Notes: generated by a model from the letters alone, not told the origin. DNA of 64,000 nt from Vibrio sp. YMD68 (GCF_029958905.1 NZ_CP124615.1:62001-126000); one strand, 5' to 3'; shown: positions 7,267-17,036, counted from the stretch's first letter. Program-made: numbers and translations.

Positions 7267-9228
7267 ATGAAAAAGTTCCTAAATGTTTTCCAGTTGCCTA
7301 CTGGATATCAAGTACGTATTGGTAAAAAAACAAAGTCTTTCAATGCCGGAGTATCTAGTGATAACGCGCTTAATTCAGCGTTATCCTTTCGCCTGGATAT
7401 GTATAAACAGGGGGTATTACCCGCTAATTGGAATGTTGGTTATTTTGAGCCCAATGCTATCAAGATTATTGATCAGGATAAGCAGAAACGTTCACGTTGC
7501 ACCATCCGAACAAAGACAGATCGGAAGCCCACACACATAGAGGCATATTGGTCAAAGTTCAAAAACCTAGCCGAAGCGCATTCCTTTTTGAAGCGCGAAT
7601 ACAGCAAATGGTGTAGAGAGCACAATGCAATAGCTAAGCTGTATAACCAAAAGCGCAATGAGATTCTGTTCATCTCGGCCCAGAAAGAGAAAGAACAAAA
7701 AATATCAATCCTAAGTGATGGCATTAAGTTTGATGCGAAGCTTTGGAACGAGTGTGTGGCCGAATATGAAGGAGTGATGCCTGTTCCTAATACAATCTCT
7801 GATCATGTCCAGGTAGAGGCTTATAGTGACAGTGGTGAGAAGGATATCGACCTTAGCCACCATTTCGCTGTTAATGTATCTGATCAATTGGAGCCATACC
7901 AGTCTTCCGAAGTTCTCCATGAACTATTGGACCCGGTATACGATATCCTACATGTTGATAACCATGCTGCATTAAAACTAATGCCAGAAGTAAAATGTAG
8001 CTACAAAGCTATGCGTGAGAAGTTACGCAAGATTAAGCCAAACCGTAATGTAAAGGGTGCGATTTGTGCTCCATTTTCTATTGAGACAAAGCTTAAATCA
8101 TCGTTCCTCGATTTTGCCATACCAGCGTACTGGGATGGACTTCCTTTAAACCCATCCAAAACAATCGTTAATCTAGCCAGTCATAATGGGATCATTCAGG
8201 CTGCAAGTCTTTTAGCGACAGCTTCATTTATGTTTATGGGCTACATGCAAAAGCAGCGTATGTTGCAATCGGATGAGAATGTAGAACTAGAATTTCCTGT
8301 GTTCGAAATCAGTGAAAAGATGCTGAATTCTGCAATTGACTCTATCTACCAAGCGCTTCTATTACAAATGGGACGGAAGGCACTGAACTCGATGGGTAAG
8401 TGCGAAGAACGATTAAATCTGTGGCATGACGTTGATGTCTGTGACGTCTACGACGATCAGTTTGGAACTGCTGTCCAGATGGGGCAATGGCAGTGCTTTA
8501 TGCCCCGAAGCAACAACGCGACGTTGCGTAAACTTCAACTATTGGTGCTGGTGGCAAAAATTGAGCATAACCTAGAAGAAGGCTTTGTTCGTCGTCAACT
8601 GTCGAAAAGTGGTATCGGAATTACTCCCGTTGATAAATTGAAAGATAAGTACAGCCATATTTCTCATGATTCAATTGAGCGATTTGAACAACTCCGGGCT
8701 CAGCTCTATGTATCCCCCAAGAAATTCTACCCCTTGGTTAACATGAGTTCTTTGCAAACCCCCAAACCTGAGCAAGTGTTTATGGCAAGATGCCGTCATT
8801 GCGGCCATGTTCCGAATAAAACTATGCGCAAAAAAGATGGGGTCTGGCTTGGAGCAATCGAGTGCCCCAACCATTTAGACGAAGCGGTATCCGGTGAAAG
8901 GGAATATGAGGCCGAACTTCATGAATTAGTGATTGAGTGGCAGAAACGTAACCTGAAAAACTTTGATTTTTCTAAGACATATATGTGGGACCTTTCCAGA
9001 AAATCATTCTCTACTGAGCTTGGACCTTTCCTCGATGAAGTAAAGCGTCGTCTTTCCGATATGGTTGAGTACAACAGTCTCGCAATATCACTTCCTAAAG
9101 AGATCGTAAAGGACAGGCCAGGGAAAAACTTTGCGAAGCGTATCTATGCGAATTATCTCTGGGCGTGTTTTTTCTATGATGCTTATCAAATCAAACTTTC
9201 AGAACTAAAGAAGGAGACCGCACGATGA
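7267..9228 (+). CDS. large hypothetical protein with integrase-like arm domain and CxxC motif
   Basis: A 653-residue protein. Start ATG 7267 (MKKFLNVFQLP) is preferred, because the frame upstream of it overlaps the Rmf-like gene and has its composition. Residues 10-45 (GYQVRIGKKTKSFNAG...AL..A..FR) resemble the small AP2/arm-type DNA-binding domain found at the N-terminus of tyrosine integrases, but no integrase catalytic residues follow. A putative zinc site CRHCG...C..H lies near residues 502-530. The C-terminal part is helical. Its stop overlaps the start of the DUF262 gene (ATGA), so the two are coupled. A DNA-associated role is inferred. Confidence 0.6.
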   Translation: MKKFLNVFQLPTGYQVRIGKKTKSFNAGVSSDNALNSALSFRLDMYKQGVLPANWNVGYFEPNAIKIIDQDKQKRSRCTIRTKTDRKPTHIEAYWSKFKNLAEAHSFLKREYSKWCREHNAIAKLYNQKRNEILFISAQKEKEQKISILSDGIKFDAKLWNECVAEYEGVMPVPNTISDHVQVEAYSDSGEKDIDLSHHFAVNVSDQLEPYQSSEVLHELLDPVYDILHVDNHAALKLMPEVKCSYKAMREKLRKIKPNRNVKGAICAPFSIETKLKSSFLDFAIPAYWDGLPLNPSKTIVNLASHNGIIQAASLLATASFMFMGYMQKQRMLQSDENVELEFPVFEISEKMLNSAIDSIYQALLLQMGRKALNSMGKCEERLNLWHDVDVCDVYDDQFGTAVQMGQWQCFMPRSNNATLRKLQLLVLVAKIEHNLEEGFVRRQLSKSGIGITPVDKLKDKYSHISHDSIERFEQLRAQLYVSPKKFYPLVNMSSLQTPKPEQVFMARCRHCGHVPNKTMRKKDGVWLGAIECPNHLDEAVSGEREYEAELHELVIEWQKRNLKNFDFSKTYMWDLSRKSFSTELGPFLDEVKRRLSDMVEYNSLAISLPKEIVKDRPGKNFAKRIYANYLWACFFYDAYQIKLSELKKETAR

Positions 9229-9818
9229 AATCAGGTCTTGAACGGTTGAAGGAAATAGTGACACAAAGTGCGTTTTATCGTTCTCCGAATTATTCCGTAA
9301 ACGTTAGCTTTAAAGACTTATTCAAACCCGTTGGTGGTTTGCTTGCCTACAATAGCTTGGTGCAAGAGCTAACGGAGGAGATAGCTTTATCTCCTTATGA
9401 GATACTTGAAAAGTTAACCCCTGAGTTTCAGCGTTCCAATCAGAAGTGGACGAAAAACATGCAGCAATGTTTCGTTGAAAACCTCTTGTGTGGATGTGAA
9501 ACGAAAGTACAGCTTTATGATGTGAAAGGCAGGGGGGGAGAGCTGGATGATTCCCTTATCTTAGATGGGTTACAGAGGCTTACCGCTATTGCGGCGTTTC
9601 ATTCTGGTGAATTCGCTGTATTTGATGAACTGTATTGGGAAGACTTAAAATCTGGAGGTATTTTCCCAAGGTTGAATTTGATCGTTAACATCTACCAGTT
9701 TGATTCTGATATTGAGGCATGTCGCTTTTACATTCAGATGAATAAAGGAATTACCCATTCTGAGGCTGATTTAGAAACTGCATATTGCTTTATGCGCAAG
9801 CACGGTGAAAAAGTCTAG
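9225..9818 (+). CDS. stand-alone DUF262 (ParB-like fold) protein
   Basis: A 197-residue protein with hallmarks of DUF262: PEFQRSNQKWTKNMQQ around residues 65-80 (the PxxQR...W motif) and LILDGLQRLTAIAAF around 107-120 (the DGxQRL motif). In GmrSD-type restriction systems this domain binds NTP and is joined to a DUF1524 nuclease; here it stands alone. A second stand-alone copy is at 20709-21242. The ATG overlaps the stop of the large gene upstream. Its function could be defence or regulation. Confidence 0.65.
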   Translation: MKSGLERLKEIVTQSAFYRSPNYSVNVSFKDLFKPVGGLLAYNSLVQELTEEIALSPYEILEKLTPEFQRSNQKWTKNMQQCFVENLLCGCETKVQLYDVKGRGGELDDSLILDGLQRLTAIAAFHSGEFAVFDELYWEDLKSGGIFPRLNLIVNIYQFDSDIEACRFYIQMNKGITHSEADLETAYCFMRKHGEKV

Positions 9819-9827
9819 GTAGTCATT

Positions 9828-10442
9828 ATGGTGTGCATTTTAAGGTCTAAACGGATTGAGTCATCTCGTCAGATATCACTTTGTGGAAAAGTTGTATCTG
9901 GTAACGGAGCTCATTATAGGAACATCACCGCTGCGAAGAACGGAGCTCAGCCAGTATGCAAAGACTGTTTAAATTCGCTGGGAATGACAAGATATCAATT
10001 GCGGCCAACTAAGAAAAAGAAGCCTAAAGTCAAGCCAAAAATGGCAAAGAAGGTTTCTAGGAAGGTGCATGAGTCCTCTGCGAGACAGCCAAAGTTCAAT
10101 AGACAGGATGTGTTAGATAACAAGGAACTGTTTATTGGGTGTGCAATGGTTATGTTAGAACAGCAGGAAAGGTTAGATCTGTTCCTTGAGAATAACGCTA
10201 ATGCCCAAATTGCACTTGATTACTACTATTACGGGCAAACAGCTAGAATGACGGCTGAAAAGTACAAATCGACGCAGGTCAGCATTCCAAATAGAGCCAG
10301 AACGGGTCTAATTACGCTTAGTGAAGAAATTGAATGCAACCCATTAGATTGGGCATCATGGCCCGTACAATCTCTCTGGGAGCTAAAGAGAGCGTTATTA
10401 AGTATTGCTGTTGAAGCTGTGCCAGAACAGTTAAACAACTAA
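9828..10442 (+). CDS. hypothetical protein with possible zinc site and basic linker
   Basis: A 204-residue protein. N-terminal residues 19-50 carry C-x(n)-H-x(n)-CKDC, a possible zinc finger. It is followed by a very basic linker (KKKKPKVKPKMAKKV, about 63-77) and a helical C-terminal domain (about 90-200). It looks like a nucleic-acid-binding protein. It follows the DUF262 gene by nine bases. Confidence 0.55.
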   Translation: MVCILRSKRIESSRQISLCGKVVSGNGAHYRNITAAKNGAQPVCKDCLNSLGMTRYQLRPTKKKKPKVKPKMAKKVSRKVHESSARQPKFNRQDVLDNKELFIGCAMVMLEQQERLDLFLENNANAQIALDYYYYGQTARMTAEKYKSTQVSIPNRARTGLITLSEEIECNPLDWASWPVQSLWELKRALLSIAVEAVPEQLNN

Positions 10443-10453
10443 GAGGAAAAATC

Positions 10454-10684
10454 ATGCACCAGGAAGTAGATCCAAAAGGGCTAACGTGGCCTATTAAACC
10501 GTCAATTGTTGTTGATGATTTGGTTGCAGGTACAGTTAATGTGTGCTTATCACCAGAGATCCCACCAGCAGTTTTTTCGCTCAAACAATGTTTTGAAAAC
10601 GTGCCTTTCAAAAATGAATCTCAAAAAGGCTGGGCTAAGGTGCTTCGTGAAATCGCTGACAACTTAGAACAGAATGACCAATAA
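10454..10684 (+). CDS. hypothetical protein
   Basis: A 76-residue acidic protein, 11 bp after the previous gene with AGAGG upstream. Last gene of the rightward accessory block before the converging restriction-modification operon. No motif recognised. Confidence 0.55.
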   Translation: MHQEVDPKGLTWPIKPSIVVDDLVAGTVNVCLSPEIPPAVFSLKQCFENVPFKNESQKGWAKVLREIADNLEQNDQ

Positions 10685-10797
10685 TGATACCTAGTGGGGT
10701 TAGTATGTTGGATTTTGCAGGGATTTGAAAATAAGTACTTTGAAAAGCTTGTTGTTAAAAAAAATATTTTTTCTAATGTCTAATATATATAAAAACT

Positions 10798-10819
10798 AGG
10801 GAGGCTGTTTAGCCCCCCT
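10798..10819 (-). terminator. terminator of the type III RM operon
   Basis: Read on the minus strand: AGGGGGGCT / AGCCTCCCT stem with a four-base loop followed by AGTTTTTATATA. It lies 14 bp past the res stop. The 113 bp between 10684 and here are AT-rich and show no gene. Confidence 0.7.
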
Positions 10820-10833
10820 TGAAATTACAAAAT

Positions 10834-13749
10834 CTAAACAGCAAAAGATTGTTTTACTAGTTCAATGATCTTATCACCAGCATATTGGGTTTTAAACTCA
10901 ACTTTTATATCTTTACTAATTTGGTGGAACAGCTCTTTAGCGTGTTCAATTTTTCGTTCTTCTTCTTTCCGAAGATTATCTTTTCCATCAACATTTTTCG
11001 TCTCAATGATGAAGTTTAGGTAATCACCCGAGTCAGTTTTAACTACATAAGCAAAGTCAGGTGAATAGGAGTAACCTCCAGAAACAGGTAACTTGATTGA
11101 GTTTTTAGGTATTTTGGTAAACACGACGACACATTGAATTTCACCTTCTGTAATATTCAATCTTTCCAATTCTGAATCGTAAAAAACTTCTTCGAATAGG
11201 TATGAATCTACTGGTGGTTTTTCATTGTTATGTAGAACACCAAGATCACTCGACAATACATCTTTCAGCGGTTCACCATCAGCATCAGTGAACTTAGTAG
11301 GGTGCATCGTGTTCGAGATAACGTTGTATCCCAACGCAAACTTCGTAAATGAGTTATTAAGTAAGTATTTACTGAAACCCGACTTAATCTTACGAATAGT
11401 CTGAATGTTCATATACTCAGTAATGTCTATCGTTTCACGAACTTCACAGAATACTTGGTGTAGTGTCGATAGCTTGATGAACATTTCCTGTGAAAGTTTC
11501 GGCAAAAACTCTGAATAGCTCATCGTACTGAACTTGGAAAAGTCATCGTCAGAGCCAAGGATGCTTTTCGACATAGCGATATCGTTGTGGATATAAACCT
11601 TTTCGATACGAGTTTGAACGCCAGTTTTCTTAAATTTACTTGCCTCATCGAGTAGGTAACTCTTGAACAGAGATTTAAACTCACTTTCATCATCAATTTG
11701 GTATTCTAACACGGCTTTTTGGTTGATTAGATCCCACAGTTCCCTAAGCTCATCGAACTTACCCACGCGCATTTTAGTGCGTTTTTGACTGCCATTTGCT
11801 TTCTTGATCTTGTCTTTCTTAACGCCAGCAGGGAAGGCTTGCGGATATTCAGACTTCAATTTTGAGTAAGCATCAGAACCAACGAAAGTCTCGTTTTTGT
11901 CGATAATGTTCTTCCCAACAAGATTCATCATCAGATCAAAAGATGATATATCAGGGTATTTGGCAAATATCTTGTCTTTGATGTCCTGAGTCAGCTTGCT
12001 TGGAACTGTCTCTTTAAACGAGCTGTTATTCACTTCTTGAACAAGCTGATTAACAAAGTCTTTCTCTGTAAAGTCAACATAGTAGTTGAGAGTGAAAGGA
12101 CCGCGCTTATCACGCGCCATAAACTCATTTACTGGCAAACGTAAGCCACGACCAACTTCTTGTAGCTTTGATGTAACGCTTCCGCTTGAACGGAGTTTAC
12201 AGATCTGGAACACGTTAGGATTATCCCAACCTTCACGTAGTGTCCACTTTGAGAAAATGAATCGTCTTGGATTGTCGAGCGAAAGCAGTTTTTCTTTGTC
12301 GTGCAAGATTTCGTTAATCTCTTGCTCGATCTTTTCATCCTTATCGCTGTTATCCTTTGAGAAATAACCACCGTGAACGACTGATACATCAGCGATGGTT
12401 TGCTCTAAATACGCTTTATAAAAAGCGTCTTTCTCTGTTTTAAGCAGTTCCTTTGCTTCTGCAACAACCCACTCTTCAAACTTAGTTTTTAAACTACCAG
12501 AAATATCATTTCCATCTCGATAGCCTTCGATATCGTCGATGAAGAACAATGTTAGTGGTTTGATGCGTGGTTTGAGCGTCAAATAGTGCCTTTCCAACTT
12601 GAAGTGTTCTTTGATCGCTTTGCGCATCATATTGTCTTCAAGCGTTTGCGAGTATGAGTATGGGTTAATTGAACCGCCAGTTTTCAGCTCAATACCATTA
12701 CTCAAAGCAACTGTGGTTTTGTTCAATGCATCAATGACAAGATCATGGATTGCTGAGTGTGTTTTTGAAAGAGACTCGCCCTTTGCAAGTTTAAACACGC
12801 TCTTAGCACCATTCTCGTTTAGCTCAAATGTCGCTTCTTTACCATCAGACTTGATGAATTTTAGGCTTGCATTGTCATCACCAACAACATCTTCAATATA
12901 CGCATCAATGCCTTTAACCAAGTCGTCGTTGAATGCATCAACGGCCGTTAAGCGATAGACCAGGTTTTTATAGTCATTGTTAAATGTTGCACCATAACGA
13001 ATGATGTACTGAGCATTAAACTTCTCGATGTTTTCCCACGTTTTGCGTGCAGTGGGGAACTTGTGCGGCTCATCAATGATGATGAATGGTTTTATTGCAC
13101 TGATTGCCGCAAAAGGCGTATCGAATTGATTGTCTAATAAGCCGACATCATAAGTCTCAGTTAATGATTTAGAGTTAATCATTCCTGAGTTGATGATGAG
13201 AACGTGTATGTAGCTCTTGTTAAAGTTACTTGCTTCAACAAAATCATGTATGGCTTGTGGCATATAAGTTTTGGTGTTTTTACCAGAACTTTTTTGACTT
13301 TCTACAACATACGTTTTGATCTCACGCTCGTAGTCATCTCTGAAATGCTCCTTCAAAGCATCACTTTTCAAGAAGTTGACTGTGCCAGCTTTGATCGAAA
13401 GGGTAGGGACAACCACGATGAACTTGTTAATACCAAAAGATTTATTCAAATCGAACATCGTTTTGGTGTAGGTGTATGTCTTACCAGTACCAGTTTCCAT
13501 TGAAACATCAATGATATTGCTCTTGGCATTATAATGCTCTGGTATATGGTCGATGCGGTTATACTCGTGAACCATTTTGATATTAGAGTAGTATTGAGCA
13601 TCTGAAAGCTCTAATTCAGGGTTGGCTAATATACGCAAGGTTGCGTCATTTGATTGCTTAGGTTCAGCACCTAAGAAAACAGTTGTAACAGCATCAACGC
13701 CTGTTTGCTGGTGAGGCAAGTTTTTTTCGAAAGTAAAACCTTTTGACAT
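10834..13749 (-). CDS. res: type III restriction endonuclease, Res subunit
   Basis: A 971-residue ATP-dependent helicase-nuclease subunit. It partners with Mod to cut DNA after collision or sliding from unmethylated asymmetric sites. Walker A METGTGKT is at residues 84-91, the DEAD-like box DEPH at 226-229, and the helicase REGWDNPN segment and GRGLRLP arginine-finger motif around 505-540. The C-terminal nuclease domain has PDFAYVV...FIIETKN (PD-ExK) around 890-918. Length fits the family. The start lies one base after mod, so the two are co-translated. All key residues are present, so the enzyme is probably active. Confidence 0.93.
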   Translation of the reverse strand: MSKGFTFEKNLPHQQTGVDAVTTVFLGAEPKQSNDATLRILANPELELSDAQYYSNIKMVHEYNRIDHIPEHYNAKSNIIDVSMETGTGKTYTYTKTMFDLNKSFGINKFIVVVPTLSIKAGTVNFLKSDALKEHFRDDYEREIKTYVVESQKSSGKNTKTYMPQAIHDFVEASNFNKSYIHVLIINSGMINSKSLTETYDVGLLDNQFDTPFAAISAIKPFIIIDEPHKFPTARKTWENIEKFNAQYIIRYGATFNNDYKNLVYRLTAVDAFNDDLVKGIDAYIEDVVGDDNASLKFIKSDGKEATFELNENGAKSVFKLAKGESLSKTHSAIHDLVIDALNKTTVALSNGIELKTGGSINPYSYSQTLEDNMMRKAIKEHFKLERHYLTLKPRIKPLTLFFIDDIEGYRDGNDISGSLKTKFEEWVVAEAKELLKTEKDAFYKAYLEQTIADVSVVHGGYFSKDNSDKDEKIEQEINEILHDKEKLLSLDNPRRFIFSKWTLREGWDNPNVFQICKLRSSGSVTSKLQEVGRGLRLPVNEFMARDKRGPFTLNYYVDFTEKDFVNQLVQEVNNSSFKETVPSKLTQDIKDKIFAKYPDISSFDLMMNLVGKNIIDKNETFVGSDAYSKLKSEYPQAFPAGVKKDKIKKANGSQKRTKMRVGKFDELRELWDLINQKAVLEYQIDDESEFKSLFKSYLLDEASKFKKTGVQTRIEKVYIHNDIAMSKSILGSDDDFSKFSTMSYSEFLPKLSQEMFIKLSTLHQVFCEVRETIDITEYMNIQTIRKIKSGFSKYLLNNSFTKFALGYNVISNTMHPTKFTDADGEPLKDVLSSDLGVLHNNEKPPVDSYLFEEVFYDSELERLNITEGEIQCVVVFTKIPKNSIKLPVSGGYSYSPDFAYVVKTDSGDYLNFIIETKNVDGKDNLRKEEERKIEHAKELFHQISKDIKVEFKTQYAGDKIIELVKQSFAV

Positions 13750-13750
13750 A

Positions 13751-15634
13751 TCAGTTTCTTACCACCAAATCAATTTCAAGAGACTTTTTATTTGCGTAGC
13801 CTTTCAGAGCTTCGTTTAGTTCCATTTGCTTTGCACTATCGAAATTGTTTCCGTAGAACACGACTTTGTTAGGCTCAAAATCTTTGTTGTTGTCGAGTTC
13901 GTGAAGCAAAGCTTTGATTGTCTCGCTGTTAAAATTAGGTGCGATCAGATACAAGCGTTTGTCGCACAGGTGCGCAGTGTAGCCATTCAAATCTATATCT
14001 TGGATTGGTGTTGTTAATAGGCTACCGTCATAAACACACCACGTTGTAAGCAGCGTGTTGTATTGCTTGTCAGTTAGCACCGCATCATCGAAGAATGAGT
14101 GGTTTTCAAGGGTTAATTCACCTTCATCTTTTACTCGGAAGTCTTCAACGGTTTCGAAGATCTTAAAGCCAAGATCGCCTTGATAGTCAGGGTTTTCAGC
14201 TCTAATTTTCTCTGATGCTTTTAACAATCGATCTTTAGTTATATCGAAAATGGTTTTATAGCCTCTTTCATATGCAGGATGGTCACTCTGTAGAATTTCC
14301 TCTATCTGCACAGAAATAAATTGTCGATTGGCATTATCTAAGGTGTTTAAACGAAAGATTGCATTGGCCGTAGAGCCTGAACCAGCAAAGAAGTCCAAAA
14401 CAATATCACCTTCAGAAACAACTATATTCACCAAATCAGAAATTAGGCTCATAGGTTTAGGATTACTGAAAGGATGAAATCCAAACAAAGTTAACAGATC
14501 ATTGCTACCATCACTTGTTGTACCAGAGCTATCAAGTAGAGATTCATTGATTAGAATTGAGCGAGGTTTTTTCCCTTTAGGTAGTCGTTGTTTAAATTGA
14601 ACAGACCAACTACCATCATCTTTTTGATAAAGGCGTACATCTCCTTTCTTAAGATCAGATTCGAATCGTGATTTCGAACGCAGCCAGCTTATCTTATTTC
14701 CATTTTCATCATACTCTAAAACAGTTCCATCAGGGCAGGTGATTGCATAGTATTGTTTACCCGATTTTCTTTTAAATGTATCCCAATAAAACTTTGACTC
14801 TGAATCTTCTTGATTATATCGTTTTAGATATTCTGGTTTGTAACTCTCGAATAGACGTTCAAGGCTATTCTTTTCTTTCGAATACATCACTATATATTCA
14901 TGTTCTACTGCCACATGAACAGAATCGTTACCACCGCCTTTTTTATTTTTCCATACAAAATCAGTAATAAAATTCTGCTCTCCGAAAACTTCATCACACA
15001 AAAGTTTTAGTTGAGAATGTTCATTTTCATCAATGGAAATACAAATCACTCCATCATCTTTAAGTAGGTGGCGTGCTACATAGAGACGTGGATACATGAA
15101 AGTAAGCCAAGCACTATGACTACTTGAACCTTTTGTAGTGAAATTAAGAATTCGAGTAGCTTCATCGATGTTGATTCCAGCTAATTCACTCAGTTGCTGC
15201 GGTGTAAATTTTCGATCGTCGTTGTAAGCGAAACCGTCTGAACCTGTATTATACGGTGGGTCAATGTAGATCATTTTCACCTTTTCAGAGTATGCATTGA
15301 CCATATGCTTCAACACTTCTAGGTTATCGCCTTTGATCAACAGATTTTGGCTATCTTTGTTAACTTCAAGATGGTTGTGTTGCTTATCTTCGTGCAAAAG
15401 CGTTTGGGGGGGCAGGTTTGTTAACAGTCGAGCGTAAGACTTACCTAACCAATTTAGAGAATATGACTCTTTCGAAAGCTCAACATCAGACGACTTCACT
15501 ACTTCAAGCAACTTTTCTTGAATAAAGTTCCCTTGCTTATCAAAGCATTGAGGGAAGTGTTTCTTGAGGATAGCAAGCTGTTTGCTATTGGCTGTCTCAA
15601 CGTTTGAATATACTATCTCTTCTTTAATGTTCAT
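13751..15634 (-). CDS. mod: type III DNA methyltransferase, Mod subunit
   Basis: A 627-residue N6-adenine methyltransferase that also gives the restriction complex its sequence specificity. The catalytic motif IV DPPYNTG is near residue 125 and the AdoMet-binding motif I LDFFAGSGS near 412, the order (IV before I) of beta-class enzymes. The segment between them (about 230-400) is the variable target-recognition region and sets the recognised site, which cannot be read from sequence. It lies 27 bp after the small gene at 15662-15952 and directly before res. It serves self-protection and host defence against phage or competing plasmids. Confidence 0.93.
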   Translation of the reverse strand: MNIKEEIVYSNVETANSKQLAILKKHFPQCFDKQGNFIQEKLLEVVKSSDVELSKESYSLNWLGKSYARLLTNLPPQTLLHEDKQHNHLEVNKDSQNLLIKGDNLEVLKHMVNAYSEKVKMIYIDPPYNTGSDGFAYNDDRKFTPQQLSELAGINIDEATRILNFTTKGSSSHSAWLTFMYPRLYVARHLLKDDGVICISIDENEHSQLKLLCDEVFGEQNFITDFVWKNKKGGGNDSVHVAVEHEYIVMYSKEKNSLERLFESYKPEYLKRYNQEDSESKFYWDTFKRKSGKQYYAITCPDGTVLEYDENGNKISWLRSKSRFESDLKKGDVRLYQKDDGSWSVQFKQRLPKGKKPRSILINESLLDSSGTTSDGSNDLLTLFGFHPFSNPKPMSLISDLVNIVVSEGDIVLDFFAGSGSTANAIFRLNTLDNANRQFISVQIEEILQSDHPAYERGYKTIFDITKDRLLKASEKIRAENPDYQGDLGFKIFETVEDFRVKDEGELTLENHSFFDDAVLTDKQYNTLLTTWCVYDGSLLTTPIQDIDLNGYTAHLCDKRLYLIAPNFNSETIKALLHELDNNKDFEPNKVVFYGNNFDSAKQMELNEALKGYANKKSLEIDLVVRN

Positions 15635-15661
15635 TTTTGTTCCAAATTCAATGATTTGTAA

Positions 15662-15952
15662 TTAATCGTTATCTGATTTAGCTATGATTTTGATCGATGC
15701 CTCTGTAAGCCCAATACGCAATAACTCAGCGATAGCACCGTCTAAACTCTTGAAGATACGAGCCTCATAAGGTTGTCTTGAACTACTCAGAACAAGCGGC
15801 TCACCATTCCACTTCATACCGTTAAAGACTACCGTGTACTCACCTTTGCAGCCCACAACTTGCGCCTGATCTAAAATGCCTCTCTTGACTCTTTCCTTCG
15901 CCATAGAGCTAAGAATGCAATTTCCGCCATTTATACCCGAAATCATGTACAT
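15662..15952 (-). CDS. small hypothetical protein, first gene of the RM operon
   Basis: Up to 96 residues. Start is uncertain: ATG 15952 or ATG 15904 (MAKERVKRGILDQ, 80 residues). The core (AQVVGCKGEYTVVFNGMKWNGEPLVLSSSRQP...FKSLDGAIAELLRIG) is of a kind common on plasmids as a short conserved hypothetical. It leads the mod-res operon with a 27-bp gap and could be a regulator or an unrelated plasmid gene. An inverted repeat at 15967-15997 lies just upstream. Confidence 0.55.
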   Translation of the reverse strand: MYMISGINGGNCILSSMAKERVKRGILDQAQVVGCKGEYTVVFNGMKWNGEPLVLSSSRQPYEARIFKSLDGAIAELLRIGLTEASIKIIAKSDND

Positions 15953-15966
15953 TTCTCGTTAGTTGT

Positions 15967-15997
15967 TTCTGTTACGATATCAGATGTCGTAACAGAA
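15967..15997. promoter_or_regulatory. inverted repeat, possible operator of the RM operon
   Basis: TTCTGTTACGA and TCGTAACAGAA form a perfect 11-bp inverted repeat with a nine-base spacer, immediately upstream (minus strand) of the first RM-operon gene. No T tract follows on the minus strand. An operator that delays restriction after plasmid entry is plausible. Confidence 0.45.
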
Positions 15998-16172
15998 CTA
16001 TAGTTTGCTGGCTGCTTTAGGTAGTAGAGTCTGCATTCTTTTGACGGTTGGTTGCCAAGATATTACTCAAAGGTTGGTTCCGCTAAGGCGGCGTTGACTA
16101 AAAAGCTTGGGTGTGAATGGCAGTGGGAAGGTGCTTAGTTTAAAATCATATTTGATGCATATTGCTCATAAG

Positions 16173-16204
16173 AAAGGCCAGAATTCTGTTCTGGCCTTTC
16201 TTTT
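16173..16204. terminator. bidirectional terminator
   Basis: AAAGGCCAGAA / TTCTGGCCTTT stem with a T-rich right flank. It lies 20 bp past the stop of the leftward lipoprotein gene. The 16005-16172 stretch contains no convincing gene. Confidence 0.65.
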
Positions 16205-16223
16205 ATCTGGCGGTGATAAAGGT

Positions 16224-16940
16224 TCATGCATCTGGATCAGTAATGATGCTATCTGTAACGTCTTGCACTTTATCGCTGGCCTTATCCAAAGTGAGCTTTG
16301 ATTCTTCAATACGCGCCTGACGTCGTTTTTCTAACCTAATCTCAAGTTCATCAAATGCGTTTTTAATATCCGTGTTGGCCGCTTCACTTTTCTTTTGCTG
16401 GAGCATTGTGTTGAATTGGTCATAAGGAAGCTTCACGAGGACATAGGCGTTGATACGACCTTGTAGAGGGATGACTTCTTGCTCGATAACTCGAAAGCCC
16501 ACAACAGGTACGTTGTCCACCAAAGTGTCAATTAATTGAGTGTACTGTTCTGTAAGGCCGCTATTGCCGTTGTCCTGGGTATAAGAGCGCTCATTACCTG
16601 AGAGTTCCTGTTGGTAAGCTTTAGCTAGAGCGTATTGCGCTTCGAGATTCGCTTTTTTGATCGCAGTATGCAGCTTTTGGCTATCTCCCATACCAACTGC
16701 ATAAATACCCTCAGAATCAGGCTGAGGAGGGCTTATGGCCCATTCTGGGACTGAGTTAACCATTTCCTTTGCTAGCTTTTGCTCTTGCTCCATCTTGTTA
16801 GCAGCTGCTTCTTGTCGAACTTGCTGAGCTTTAGCTTCTCGTTCAGCGATGTCAACAGAGGTGGGGCTATTAGAGCAACCAGCTAATGATAATCCGGCGC
16901 TGGCAGCTACAAGAGCTAATTTGAGTTTGTTTTTCATCAT
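16224..16940 (-). CDS. LPP20/FlgP-like outer-membrane lipoprotein
   Basis: A 238-residue lipoprotein. Start ATG 16940 (MMKNKLKLALVAASAGLSLAGC) is chosen because GAGGA lies directly upstream; the longer ORF lacks a site. The lipobox LAGC puts the lipidated Cys near residue 22. After a helical Glu/Lys/Gln-rich stretch come PEWAISPP and a domain with AVGMGDS and ANLEAQYALAKAY, a pattern of the LPP20 family that includes Vibrio FlgP. It is third in a leftward operon with two further exported proteins. Vibrio FlgO, FlgP and FlgT build a flagellar outer-membrane ring; here the operon borders transfer genes, so a flagellar or a T4SS-related role is possible. Confidence 0.65.
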   Translation of the reverse strand: MMKNKLKLALVAASAGLSLAGCSNSPTSVDIAEREAKAQQVRQEAAANKMEQEQKLAKEMVNSVPEWAISPPQPDSEGIYAVGMGDSQKLHTAIKKANLEAQYALAKAYQQELSGNERSYTQDNGNSGLTEQYTQLIDTLVDNVPVVGFRVIEQEVIPLQGRINAYVLVKLPYDQFNTMLQQKKSEAANTDIKNAFDELEIRLEKRRQARIEESKLTLDKASDKVQDVTDSIITDPDA

Positions 16941-16987
16941 GTGTTCCTCATTACTAACCGCCAATGCGGCTTAAACGTCCAATAACT

Positions 16988-17012
16988 CATAGAATCATAA
17001 TATGATTCTATG
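16988..17012. promoter_or_regulatory. perfect inverted repeat, possible operator
   Basis: CATAGAATCAT and ATGATTCTATG around a 3-bp centre, in the gap between two leftward genes. No T tract follows on the minus strand, so an operator or mRNA processing hairpin is likelier than a terminator. A TATTAT sequence lies in its centre on the minus strand. Confidence 0.45.
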
Positions 17013-17036
17013 AAAAAGCAAAATACTTGATTTCCA

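Noticed and set aside
7267..9228. Tyrosine integrase
   Set aside because: Only the N-terminal arm-like domain resembles integrases; no R...HxxR...Y catalytic set is visible.
10685..16172. RM cassette as a transposon or integron insertion
   Set aside because: No transposase, terminal inverted repeats or target duplications were found at its edges.
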